From: Anaerolineae bacterium
GTDB lineage: Bacteria > Chloroflexota > Anaerolineae > Anaerolineales > E44-bin32
Assembly: GCA_030598885.1 (NCBI GenBank)
Contig: JAUVOZ010000057.1
Coordinates: 1-10,728 of the forward strand
Length of the DNA stretch: 10,728 nucleotides
Reading direction: 5' to 3'
In this document: in pieces, positions 1 to 6,677 of the stretch
Layout of the letters: every line of letters starts with the position of its first letter
Position numbering within the stretch: the first letter of the stretch is position 1
Position numbers and translations under genes: made by a program
The notes under the pieces: model-generated
The model's database searches: none
What the model was told of the DNA's origin: nothing
What the model saw: only the letters and a program-made list of their open reading frames with translations

Positions 1-2482
1 AGCACTCACTCCATCCGCAAGCATGACATTTACGGCAACCTTCTTCCCTCACTACCGTCCCCGCGCCACACTCAGGACACAGGTCGCCGATTTCCATGGC
101 AAGTTGTTCCTCCGGCGAAGTTATCCGCTCCAACTGTCCTGTCTCTGGTGTATCCCCCAGGTAAGCAGCCAAAGCTTGAGCTAAACCGTCCGGCAACGAG
201 AGCACTCGATTGGGGCCAAAACCTAATGGTCGCCCGCCTCCGATTCCTGCTAATTGGCGTACTGCTTCCGCCAAACGGTCTCGGGGTGACACTGGCGAGG
301 CCACACGCAGAAGATAGGAAACCATCCGCCCGATTGCCTCCGACACAGATGCAGTAGCTGAGCCTGCTTTAGAAGTAGTAATGAATACCTCGAAAGGTTG
401 GCCGTTGCCATTCTGATTAACCGTCACAAAGGCTTTGCCAAGGGGCGTCCCAACTTGATAAGTGCTACCAACTAGACATTGAGGTCGAGGTTTCTTGCCC
501 TCAAACCACATTTGGAGCTGAGATAGTTCTTCCAGATCCGCTTTCTTATCTGCGGTTTCTTTGGTCTCCAGGACAACTTTGCGCCGCGAACCAGTGACGT
601 AGACTGTCAAACCTTTACATCCCAGTTCCCAAGCCAGCATATAGGCTCGTCCGACATCGTCTACTTCGGCATCCTTAGGGAAATTAATCGTCTTACTCAA
701 ACTATTATCGACGAACGCTTGGAGCGCAGCTTGCATGCGCACGTGATCCTCTGCTTTGATGTCCTGGGAGACAACGAAGATATGTCGGATGTACTCCGGA
801 ACATCTTCAACTTCTTGGCAAGACCCGTTCTCCATCACCTGATCAATGATCTTGTCCCGCACCTCATTATCCAGGTTTGCCTCGATTAGTCTCTGCTCGA
901 AGAGAGGGCTGGTGTAGGTCAAACGGAGGTTCTGGCCGTTATCGTCGACATTGCGGTAGTAGGCCAGAGCGAAAACTGGTTCACACCCGTACCCCTCACA
1001 TCCGGCAACTGTGGCGATTGTGCCGGTAGGAGCGATCGTTGTCTGGGCGGTATTCCGAATACCATAATTCTGAATCCCCTCAATCACATAGTCCCAATCA
1101 ATATAAGGTCGACCGAAGTCTCGGTCATAAGGAGTAAGCGGCACAGGTGGTTGCCAGTGGATATCCTCTGGGTCGTAAACGCTACCCTCGATAGCCGGAA
1201 AAGGTCCACGCTCGGAGGCGAGCTTGATACTTTGCTGCATACTTTGGTAGCGAATGAATTCCATCACTTGCGCAGCGAACTCTTGAGCCTCCTCCGACCC
1301 ATAGCGTACACCGACGTGATACATAAGGTCGTTCAACCCCATAATACCAAGGCCTACGCGTCGAGCTTGTTGGGCAGCCTCCTGAAGCTGAGGTAATGCT
1401 GGAACATAGCTATTGGCTGTAACGACATCATCTAGAAAGCTAATCGCATGGATCACGCTCTGGCACAACTTTTCCCAATCCACTGTCTTATCAGGGCCGA
1501 AGTGCTGTGCCAGGTTGATTGAGCCCAGACAGCAATTTTCGTAAGGTCCTAAAAATTGTTCACCACACGGATTAGTGGCTTCCAATTGGTATAAGTGCGG
1601 CAATGGATTACTGCGGTTTGCAGTGTCGAGGAACAACACCCCCGGTTCGCCATTGTGATGGGCTTGCCTGACCATTAAATCAAAGATCTCACGCGCTTGT
1701 ACTGTCTCAACGATTTCGCCGGTATGGGGAGCAATCAAATCGAAAGTAGTGTCATCTCTGACGGCCTGCATGAACTCATCGGTAACACCAACTGAGATGT
1801 TGAAGTTGGTGATCTGGTTCTCTTCTACTTTGCAGGTGATGAATTCGCGAATGTCTGGATGATCCACTCGGAGCACTCCCATATTGGCGCCCCGCCTCGA
1901 TCCTCCTTGAGCGATCTCCCCGAAAGCTTTATCATAAACTCGAAGGAACCCAACTGGACCCGTAGCTTGACCAGCCGAGGAATAGACCAGAGAGCCTTTA
2001 TGGCGTAAACAACTGAAAGAAAAGCCGTTCCCTCCGCCTGTCTGTTGGATCAATGCTGCATCGCGCAGCGTCTGAAAAATGCCGGCAGAGTCGCGTCCCA
2101 TATCGTCAGAGATAGGAAGCACAAAACAGGCCGCCAACTGCCCCAACGGTGTTCCCGCCCCAGTGAAAGTTGGGGAGTTGGGCAGGAAACGCTTCGTGGC
2201 GATGAGGTTGTAGAACTGCTTTGCCACACCAAGCACATCACCACCCCACTCCTGCTCGGCAAGAGCAACATGATATGCTACTCGCCACAGCATCTCCTCT
2301 ACTGTCTCAATCGGCTGGCCGTCAGCACCACGGCGGATGTAACGCTTCATCAATACCATACGGGCATTATCATTTAATTCTATCGTTGCCATGCCCTCAG
2401 GAAGCGATGGTGTTTCCACAAGATGCCTTTCTTCTATTCCAACTTCAACATTCCGCTTGACTGTCTCCAACATCACACGCAT
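1..2482 (-). CDS. nrdJ: Adenosylcobalamin-dependent (class II) ribonucleotide reductase, stop codon just outside window
   Basis: This gene makes deoxyribonucleotides from ribonucleotides using a thiyl radical generated with adenosylcobalamin, so it needs no oxygen and no separate small subunit. The frame is open for 827 codons, and base 1 supplies the T of what should be the stop. Seen motifs: C119 (AACFVLP), N304-P-C306-G-E308 followed by C317, and APTGT at 484-488. By family comparison C306 is the thiyl radical site, E308 its acidic partner and C119/C317 the redox pair. A TSCPD-type domain lies at about 672-770. A cysteine-rich tail (C802, C805, C816, C819, C822, C827) fits the zinc-ribbon NrdJ form and the re-reducing cysteines. 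No N-terminal ATP cone is visible, so overall activity control by dATP at that domain is not expected. Two starts compete: ATG 2482 (AAGG upstream) and ATG 2473 (GGGAG with 9-nt spacing). The gene lies 75 nt after nrdR, probably co-transcribed. Confidence 0.96.
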   Translation of the reverse strand, partial: MRVMLETVKRNVEVGIEERHLVETPSLPEGMATIELNDNARMVLMKRYIRRGADGQPIETVEEMLWRVAYHVALAEQEWGGDVLGVAKQFYNLIATKRFLPNSPTFTGAGTPLGQLAACFVLPISDDMGRDSAGIFQTLRDAALIQQTGGGNGFSFSCLRHKGSLVYSSAGQATGPVGFLRVYDKAFGEIAQGGSRRGANMGVLRVDHPDIREFITCKVEENQITNFNISVGVTDEFMQAVRDDTTFDLIAPHTGEIVETVQAREIFDLMVRQAHHNGEPGVLFLDTANRSNPLPHLYQLEATNPCGEQFLGPYENCCLGSINLAQHFGPDKTVDWEKLCQSVIHAISFLDDVVTANSYVPALPQLQEAAQQARRVGLGIMGLNDLMYHVGVRYGSEEAQEFAAQVMEFIRYQSMQQSIKLASERGPFPAIEGSVYDPEDIHWQPPVPLTPYDRDFGRPYIDWDYVIEGIQNYGIRNTAQTTIAPTGTIATVAGCEGYGCEPVFALAYYRNVDDNGQNLRLTYTSPLFEQRLIEANLDNEVRDKIIDQVMENGSCQEVEDVPEYIRHIFVVSQDIKAEDHVRMQAALQAFVDNSLSKTINFPKDAEVDDVGRAYMLAWELGCKGLTVYVTGSRRKVVLETKETADKKADLEELSQLQMWFEGKKPRPQCLVGSTYQVGTPLGKAFVTVNQNGNGQPFEVFITTSKAGSATASVSEAIGRMVSYLLRVASPVSPRDRLAEAVRQLAGIGGGRPLGFGPNRVLSLPDGLAQALAAYLGDTPETGQLERITSPEEQLAMEIGDLCPECGAGTVVREEGCRKCHACGWSEC

Positions 2483-2490
2483 CTCCCGCC

Positions 2491-2573
2491 TTAATAAAAC
2501 CCAATAATATTTCCAGACGACCCAGCACCATCTCTTGCACACAGGCTGGCAAATGGATTAATAAACCAATAAT
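2491..2573. repeat. Near-identical direct repeat flanking the nrdR-nrdJ spacer
   Basis: On the plus strand, TTAATAAAACCCAATAAT (2491-2508) and TTAATAAACCAATAAT (2558-2573) are the same word apart from two one-base insertions, about 66 bp centre to centre. The second copy contains the nrdR stop codon and its last codons. The first sits directly upstream of the nrdJ ribosome binding site. Neither copy is palindromic in the manner of NrdR boxes, and I do not assign a function. A local duplication or a pair of regulator half-sites are both possible. Confidence 0.5.
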
Positions 2574-3007
2574 CGATTGATCTCGTCCCGAATGGCTTGT
2601 AGATCGTCCAGACCCAGGTAAACGATTGCATATCGCACATAGGCGATATGATCCAATTCTTTCAAACCGGTGATCACCATATCACCGATCACCCGCGAAG
2701 ACACTTCCGCTTTGCTCATCCCCTGAAGAGCGGACTCGATTTCTCCGATCAACCTATCGATATTCGCGGCCGATACTGGTCGTTTTGCGCAAGAAATACG
2801 GATCCCCCTCGCCAGCTTATCTCTATCAAACTCTTCTCGAATGCCATCCTGCTTGATCACCAACGGTGTGGCCAAGATGGCTCGTTCGTAGGTGCTGAAG
2901 CGTTGATCACATCCTAAGCAGACCCGACGCCTTCGAATTCCGCCCTTTGAATCGTGTGAGGTATCAATGACCCGAGTCCGTTGGCCACTGCAATATGGGC
3001 AGCGCAT
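2558..3007 (-). CDS. nrdR: Transcriptional repressor NrdR (zinc ribbon plus ATP cone)
   Basis: NrdR senses the ATP/dATP balance and represses ribonucleotide reductase genes by binding paired NrdR boxes in their promoters. The 149-residue protein has the usual family length and plan. It begins MRCPYC and has a four-cysteine zinc ribbon (C3, C6, C30, C33) with an arginine-rich stretch between (IRRRRVC, 24-30). An ATP-cone domain follows at about 49-139, including VIKQDG and the DKLARGI...KRPV block at 62-77. The ATG at 3007 is the canonical family start. The visible Shine-Dalgarno is only a GAGG about 13 nt upstream, across an A-rich run, so initiation looks weak. It lies 317 nt downstream of ftsZ and 75 nt upstream of nrdJ, its likely target. 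I could not find a convincing pair of NrdR boxes in either spacer. Confidence 0.96.
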   Translation of the reverse strand: MRCPYCSGQRTRVIDTSHDSKGGIRRRRVCLGCDQRFSTYERAILATPLVIKQDGIREEFDRDKLARGIRISCAKRPVSAANIDRLIGEIESALQGMSKAEVSSRVIGDMVITGLKELDHIAYVRYAIVYLGLDDLQAIRDEINRLLVY

Positions 3008-3046
3008 CTCTTTTTTTATACCTCGCTTAGCACACTTGTTCGGCGC

Positions 3047-3129
3047 CAGATGTTGGATTGCTCACCGTCTGGACCCCGATATCTACGGGATGAGGAGCTA
3101 CATTCTAACATCTGCTTCAACCCGAAGCA
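3047..3129 (-). promoter_or_regulatory. Nested stems in the nrdR leader
   Basis: Plus-strand arms: CAGATGTT (3047-3054) pairs with AACATCTG (3107-3114), enclosing GCTC/GAGC (3060-3063 with 3095-3098) and CCCG/CGGG (3075-3078 with 3086-3089, 7-nt loop). Next to it is a separate hairpin, TGCTTC/GAAGCA (3113-3118 with 3124-3129), which shares two bases with the outer stem. On the nrdR transcript this would lie about 40-120 nt upstream of the start codon. The pairings are read by eye. The two 4-bp inner stems could be chance. Confidence 0.35.
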
Positions 3130-3191
3130 AGATTTCGCACCATACTGAACCTTAAAAATATTAGTACGTTGGTCACATCTCCCCTTAAATA

Positions 3192-3231
3192 GCAGATCGG
3201 CGCTAGGAGGAGGAGACAAGCGCCGGTCTGC
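3192..3231 (-). promoter_or_regulatory. Long hairpin with CU-rich, anti-Shine-Dalgarno-like loop
   Basis: Plus-strand arms 3192-3204 and 3219-3231 are complementary over 13 positions with one exception (3197/3226, a G-U wobble on the plus strand or an A-C mismatch on the minus strand). The 14-nt loop (3205-3218) reads TGTCTCCTCCTCCT on the minus strand. That contains CTCCTCCTC, the exact complement of GAGGAGGAG in the ftsZ ribosome binding site (4433-4441), and it also matches the ddl Shine-Dalgarno. After the stem comes CTATTTAAGG, which is not a good terminator tract. The arms are seen in the sequence. A regulatory role is inference. Confidence 0.5.
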
Positions 3232-3245
3232 ATACGTAGGTGGTC

Positions 3246-3298
3246 CGCCGAAGCTACTTGATAGCAATCAAATTCTTCGGCGTCCCCTGAACGCCGAA
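3246..3298 (-). promoter_or_regulatory. Two mutually exclusive hairpins after ftsZ
   Basis: Transcript order is arm 1 (3298-3291), arm 2 (3283-3275), arm 3 (3253-3246). Arm 2 can pair perfectly over 8 bp with arm 1 (7-nt loop). It can also pair over 8 bp with arm 3, and that larger hairpin gains an inner perfect stem TTGAT/ATCAA (3258-3262 with 3267-3271) closed by a 4-nt loop. Both use nearly the same central bases, so they cannot coexist. This is the geometry of an attenuator or a processing site. No strong U tract follows either form (GAATTTGATT after the first), so plain termination is uncertain. Confidence 0.45.
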
Positions 3299-3324
3299 AT
3301 GGGTGGGCTGAAAGCCCGATACCA

Positions 3325-4428
3325 TTACCGACGCCGTAGAAATGCTGGGATGTCGAGATCGTTGACGTCGAAGGCTTGTGGTTGAAATTCCTCCACGAAT
3401 GCCTCTTTACCTTCCGTAGTCGCCGCTAAAGCCTCGGTTCTGCTCCGCGGATGGGGGTACGACCGTCGAGCACCGCTGGAGCACAGGAAACCGGTGGCGA
3501 TCACGGTTACCCGCAATTCGTCACCCATATTGGGATCAATCACCGCACCGAAGATCAGGTTGACATCCGGGTGTGCGGTTTCCTTGATGATCGCGGCTGC
3601 CTGGTTGACCTCAAACAAGCTCAGATCGAGTCCACCAGTGACGTTGAAAAGAATCCCTCGGGCACCATCAATGGTGATATCCAGCAGGTTGCTGGAGATC
3701 GCCTGCTCGGCAGCTACGCACGCTCGATCCTCGCCTGACGCGCGACCCACCGCCATCAACGCCGCGCCTCCTTCAGACATAATCGTACGCACATCGGCAA
3801 AGTCCAAGTTGATCAGACCAGGAACGGTGATTAACTCGCTAATCCCCTGAATACCTTGCCTCAGAACGTCATCGGCGAGTTTGAATGCCTCCTGCAGGCT
3901 CGCCCGTTTATCAGCGATCTGGAGCAGTCGATCATTCGGGATCACAATCAAGGTGTCGACATGCTGCTTGAGTTCGTCGATACCCTTTTCAGCCGTTTGC
4001 TTTCGCTTGGCACCCTCGAAGGTGAATGGCCGGGTGACCACGCCGATCGTCAACGCGCCGACTTCCCTAGCAATTTGAGAGATAATCGGTGCTGCCCCTG
4101 TGCCGGTGCCTCCACCAATGCCCGCGGCAATGAACACCATGTCCGAGCCCTTGAGGACTTCATATAAATCCTCAGCGGACTCTTCGGCTGCTTTTCGCCC
4201 GATCTCAGGGTCACCTCCTGCCCCCAGACCGCGGGTAAGCTTATCACCGATGCGCACACGGGTAGGTGAGTCTGAGAGTAAAAGAGCTTGCGCATCAGTA
4301 TTGATGGCCACAAACTCGATACCCGCCAGCCCCTCTTCAATCATCCGGTTGACAGCATTGCTGCCGCCACCACCTATTCCGACAACCTTGATACGAGCAA
4401 AAGATTCCATTTGCGGTATGGGTTGCAT
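3325..4428 (-). CDS. ftsZ: Cell division protein FtsZ
   Basis: FtsZ is the tubulin-like GTPase that polymerises into the cytokinetic ring on the inner face of the membrane. The 367-residue protein shows the nucleotide-binding GIGGGGSN (18-25), the tubulin signature GGGTGTG (105-111), and the T7 catalytic loop NLDFAD (207-212), which completes GTP hydrolysis in the next subunit. A short variable linker (about 315-356) is followed by the conserved C-terminal peptide DLDIPAFLRRR (357-367), which binds FtsA and other partners. ATG 4428 is chosen over GTG 4431 because AGGAGG (4440-4435) then has a 6-nt spacing instead of 3. It is 78 nt after ftsA, behind a hairpin and a possible leader ORF, which would allow its output to differ from the upstream genes. 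The start of the linker (LCSSGARRSYPHPRSR) looks atypical. Confidence 0.97.
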   Translation of the reverse strand: MQPIPQMESFARIKVVGIGGGGSNAVNRMIEEGLAGIEFVAINTDAQALLLSDSPTRVRIGDKLTRGLGAGGDPEIGRKAAEESAEDLYEVLKGSDMVFIAAGIGGGTGTGAAPIISQIAREVGALTIGVVTRPFTFEGAKRKQTAEKGIDELKQHVDTLIVIPNDRLLQIADKRASLQEAFKLADDVLRQGIQGISELITVPGLINLDFADVRTIMSEGGAALMAVGRASGEDRACVAAEQAISSNLLDITIDGARGILFNVTGGLDLSLFEVNQAAAIIKETAHPDVNLIFGAVIDPNMGDELRVTVIATGFLCSSGARRSYPHPRSRTEALAATTEGKEAFVEEFQPQAFDVNDLDIPAFLRRR

Positions 4429-4475
4429 CACACTCCTCCTCGTTTTGATGTGTTCATAATATCTTCGATCTCCAT
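4428..4475 (-). other. Possible 15-codon leader ORF before ftsZ
   Basis: An ATG at 4475 opens a frame of 15 codons (MEIEDIMNTSKRGGV) that stops at TGA 4430-4428, sharing its last A with the ftsZ ATG (TGATG). The sequence GAGGG, 4 nt upstream of the ATG, could be a ribosome binding site and lies in the 3' arm of the hairpin at 4476-4499. The exact stop-start overlap suggests coupled translation, but an ORF this short can occur by chance and the peptide resembles nothing I know. Confidence 0.25.
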
Positions 4476-4499
4476 AAATCCCTCGCTGTGCGAGGATTT
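4476..4499 (-). promoter_or_regulatory. Hairpin in the ftsA-ftsZ spacer
   Basis: On the transcript, AAATCC-TCGC pairs with GCGA-GGATTT across a 3-nt loop, giving 10 bp with one bulged G. Plus-strand arms are 4476-4481 and 4483-4486 against 4490-4493 and 4494-4499. It starts only 7 nt after the ftsA stop. It is followed by ATGGAGATCG with no U tract, so it is not a convincing terminator. A role in partial attenuation, mRNA processing or stability between ftsA and ftsZ is inference. Confidence 0.5.
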
Positions 4500-4506
4500 A
4501 CAATAA

Positions 4507-5763
4507 TCATCCTGGTAAAAGCCGTTTTAAGAAATCAGCCGCCCGATCCAGACTGAACTTGGGCAATGATATCCCGCCATAACGGTAACCCTCAGGCGCT
4601 CTTTCCTCCTCCAGCATCTTGGCCCAGTACAGCATACCCACACTGGTTGAGAAAGCCGGCGATCGAATACGGTCCACTAATCCCCTTATCTCCTCAGGCT
4701 GCGCGAAGCGTACCGGCAAATGTAGAACGTCATAAGCCACCTCACGCATCCCAGGAATTTGGCTGGTACCTCCGGTAAGTACCACCCCCGCCGGTAGCAG
4801 ACCGTCGTAACCGCTGCGCTTGATCTCCTGCATCACAAGGCTGAACAGCTCCTCTACCCTGGGCTCAAGGATTGCCGCTAGATCTACTCTCCGGATCTGA
4901 ATCGGCTGCTCCTCGCCAAATGGTCTTACGGCGAAAGTCTGGTTTGGATCGAGCGCAGACGGGTGGGCATACCCATGACGCTGTTTGACTAACTCGGCCG
5001 TCTCATGTGGCAGGTGTAAGCCTTGAGCAATATCATTCGTCAGGTGCTCCCCCCCGACGGGGATAACTGCGGTATGCCACGCTGCGCCCTCAATGAAAAT
5101 CGCGATATCCGACGTTCCACCACCTATGTCGCAAACTAGCACGCCCATTTCGCGTTCGGTTTCGGTCAACGCCACAAAGGCCGAAGCCAGAGAACTAATA
5201 ACCCAACCATCCACTGCAACCCCAGCATTCTCAACACATTTTTCCAGGTTACGTATTGCAGTGGTGCTGGAGGTGACAATATGTGCTTTGACCTCCAAAC
5301 GATAACCGTGCATCCCTATGGCTGATTTGATTCCATCCTGGCCATCCACCACAAAACCGCGCGGTATGACATGTACTATAGTACGGTTATAAGGAAGGAC
5401 GATCGAGCGTGCTGCATCCACCGCCCGTCCGATATCATCGTAGCCAATTGTGCGACCCGTAACACCCGCCATGCCCTTACTATTTAAAGATGATATCTGA
5501 CCTCCGGAGAGGCTGACCAACGCCGAGGTGATCTCATATCCGGATGTACGTTCAGCTTTATCCTTGGCAGCCCCTACCGCCTGGGTTACTCCCTCCATGC
5601 TTACCACGCCACCTTTGCGTATTCCTTGCGACGGTACGACCCCCAAACCTATCACCCGCAGATGACCTTCCGTACTTAAATGACCGACTAACGCGCAAAC
5701 TTTTGTCGTCCCCACATCAATGACGACGAATATTGGTTCATCTGTGCCGATAATGACCGCCAC
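4507..5763 (-). CDS. ftsA: Cell division protein FtsA
   Basis: FtsA is the actin-like ATPase that tethers FtsZ filaments to the membrane and recruits later division proteins. The 418-residue protein has the actin-fold landmarks in order: phosphate-1 motif VIDVGTTK (14-21), the SHS2/1C insertion at about 95-178, phosphate-2 motif CDIGGGTSDI (211-220), and the adenosine motif LTGGTSQIPG (329-338). It ends in a short amphipathic segment, FLKRLLPG (411-418), which fits the membrane-targeting helix of the family. The start is GTG at 5763, with GGAGAGG eight nt upstream inside the end of ftsQ. The gap to the ftsQ stop is only 5 nt, so the two are almost certainly co-translated. ftsZ, its partner, follows after 78 nt. 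Confidence 0.97.
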   Translation of the reverse strand: MAVIIGTDEPIFVVIDVGTTKVCALVGHLSTEGHLRVIGLGVVPSQGIRKGGVVSMEGVTQAVGAAKDKAERTSGYEITSALVSLSGGQISSLNSKGMAGVTGRTIGYDDIGRAVDAARSIVLPYNRTIVHVIPRGFVVDGQDGIKSAIGMHGYRLEVKAHIVTSSTTAIRNLEKCVENAGVAVDGWVISSLASAFVALTETEREMGVLVCDIGGGTSDIAIFIEGAAWHTAVIPVGGEHLTNDIAQGLHLPHETAELVKQRHGYAHPSALDPNQTFAVRPFGEEQPIQIRRVDLAAILEPRVEELFSLVMQEIKRSGYDGLLPAGVVLTGGTSQIPGMREVAYDVLHLPVRFAQPEEIRGLVDRIRSPAFSTSVGMLYWAKMLEEERAPEGYRYGGISLPKFSLDRAADFLKRLLPG

Positions 5764-5768
5764 CTAGC

Positions 5769-6677
5769 CTACCTCTCCACACTAATGTACGAAGCTGACT
5801 CGTTCTCTAAGTTGATCATCGCCACCCGTACCCCACGGTCGGATAGTTGCTCAGCAAGAGCACGATATATCCGAATCTTTTGAGTTATGTCGCCTTCATC
5901 ACCGAAATAAACCTGCCAACCGTTAGTATCCACAAAACCGAGGCCAGATTCACCATCGTATTGAAGCACTTCGATCTCCGGCAATTGAGCGCATAGTAAC
6001 ATCGCCGCGTGCAACACATCAGGAGAAATTACTGGCTCCATCGCCTGTTTACTAATACGCAAGACGGACTCCTCGGTCATAATACGGATTAGACCTGGCC
6101 AGGAACCATGCTGGACATAGGCCATTCCATCCGAGCTTAACCACCAGATGCGTCCAGCGTCGTTCCACTCAACCACCGGGTGGCGTTCCTCGAGTTGAAT
6201 CTCCACCCGATTCGGCCAGCCAAGGCGCACAGTAGCGGTTACCACTTCAGGTAATTGCATTAATCGTTCCACAACCTGCATCGGATTAATCAAGAACACC
6301 AGGTTGCCATCCACCTGGGCGATCGAGCGGACCTGAGCCTGACTTAGCAATCTGTTGTTGATCACTGTGGCTCGTTCCACATGAAAATCCGGTGAGGCAA
6401 AAGCATACGCCAACCCTAAGATTGTGGCGGCCAGGAGTATGACACTCACCAACCGCGTACCAAGCCTAACCGCAGGCAACGCCGGAAGCCGCGCCTCGAC
6501 ACCTACTCCTGTGGGTAATGCAAAATCATGACGGCGGCGTGGGTGTCGTCTGCGCCTAGGCTTGATCCACTGTTCGCGTGGCGCTGGTTCGACCTCACGC
6601 ACTAACCTGGCCCGACGTGCCCGCACCCGATCAGCACGCGTGCGCACCGCGCCAAGCACCCGCTCGTTTATCGTCAT
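5769..6677 (-). CDS. ftsQ: Cell division protein FtsQ (DivIB family)
   Basis: FtsQ is a bitopic membrane protein of the divisome whose outer domain links FtsB/FtsL-type partners and septal wall synthesis. The 302-residue protein has a cytoplasmic tail of about 75 residues, one membrane helix at about 76-94, a POTRA domain at about 97-166 (FHVERATVINNRLL... to ...VEIQLEERHPVVEW), and a C-terminal beta domain to the end. Sequence identity in this family is low, so the call rests on domain order plus position between ddl and ftsA. The tail is very rich in arginine (about 19 in the first 72 residues, including RRRRHPRRRH at 41-50), more basic than needed for topology. Its ATG overlaps the ddl stop (ATGA), and GAGGG lies 6 nt upstream. 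Confidence 0.92.
   Translation of the reverse strand: MTINERVLGAVRTRADRVRARRARLVREVEPAPREQWIKPRRRRHPRRRHDFALPTGVGVEARLPALPAVRLGTRLVSVILLAATILGLAYAFASPDFHVERATVINNRLLSQAQVRSIAQVDGNLVFLINPMQVVERLMQLPEVVTATVRLGWPNRVEIQLEERHPVVEWNDAGRIWWLSSDGMAYVQHGSWPGLIRIMTEESVLRISKQAMEPVISPDVLHAAMLLCAQLPEIEVLQYDGESGLGFVDTNGWQVYFGDEGDITQKIRIYRALAEQLSDRGVRVAMINLENESASYISVER

Larger units (their letters stand above)
3008..3324 (-). other. Gene-free, hairpin-rich spacer between ftsZ and nrdR
   Basis: This 317-nt stretch is the only long gap in the window. Reading toward nrdR it contains a small GGGCT/AGCCC hairpin (3305-3317), two competing hairpins (3246-3298), a long hairpin with a CU-rich loop (3192-3231), a 6-bp hairpin (3113-3129) and nested stems (3047-3114). 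I looked for the conserved box of cobalamin riboswitches, given the B12-dependent nrdJ downstream, and saw none. No hairpin is followed by a clean U tract. A TAATAT near 3156 and a TATAAA just upstream of the nrdR start resemble -10 elements, but neither has a recognisable -35. The 83-codon TTG-started frame that crosses it (3016-3267) looks non-coding. Likely contents are a 3' UTR of ftsZ, an nrdR promoter and leader, or a structured RNA. Confidence 0.6.

Noticed and set aside
1151..1396. Plus-strand frames across the nrdJ region, such as the 81-codon one here and others at 148-357 and 2045-2460
   Set aside because: They lie wholly opposite the intact 827-codon nrdJ frame, have no ribosome binding sites and resemble no protein. 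They are antisense shadows.
2491..2573. Direct repeat as a pair of NrdR boxes
   Set aside because: The repeats are AT-rich but not the palindromic ACAC-N-ATAT type of the NrdR consensus, and the 66-bp spacing does not fit the roughly three-turn spacing usual for box pairs.
3016..3267. An 83-codon minus-strand frame in the ftsZ-nrdR gap
   Set aside because: It starts at TTG without a Shine-Dalgarno, has a serine/arginine-rich composition like translated non-coding DNA, matches no family, and runs through all the inverted repeats of the spacer.
3276..3317. Rho-independent terminator for ftsZ
   Set aside because: The hairpins are real inverted repeats, but neither is followed by a U-rich tract in the direction of transcription.
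3008..3324. Cobalamin riboswitch before the B12-dependent reductase operon
   Set aside because: I saw neither the conserved B12 box nor the expected junction layout. In general the B12 switch represses B12-independent reductases, not class II enzymes.
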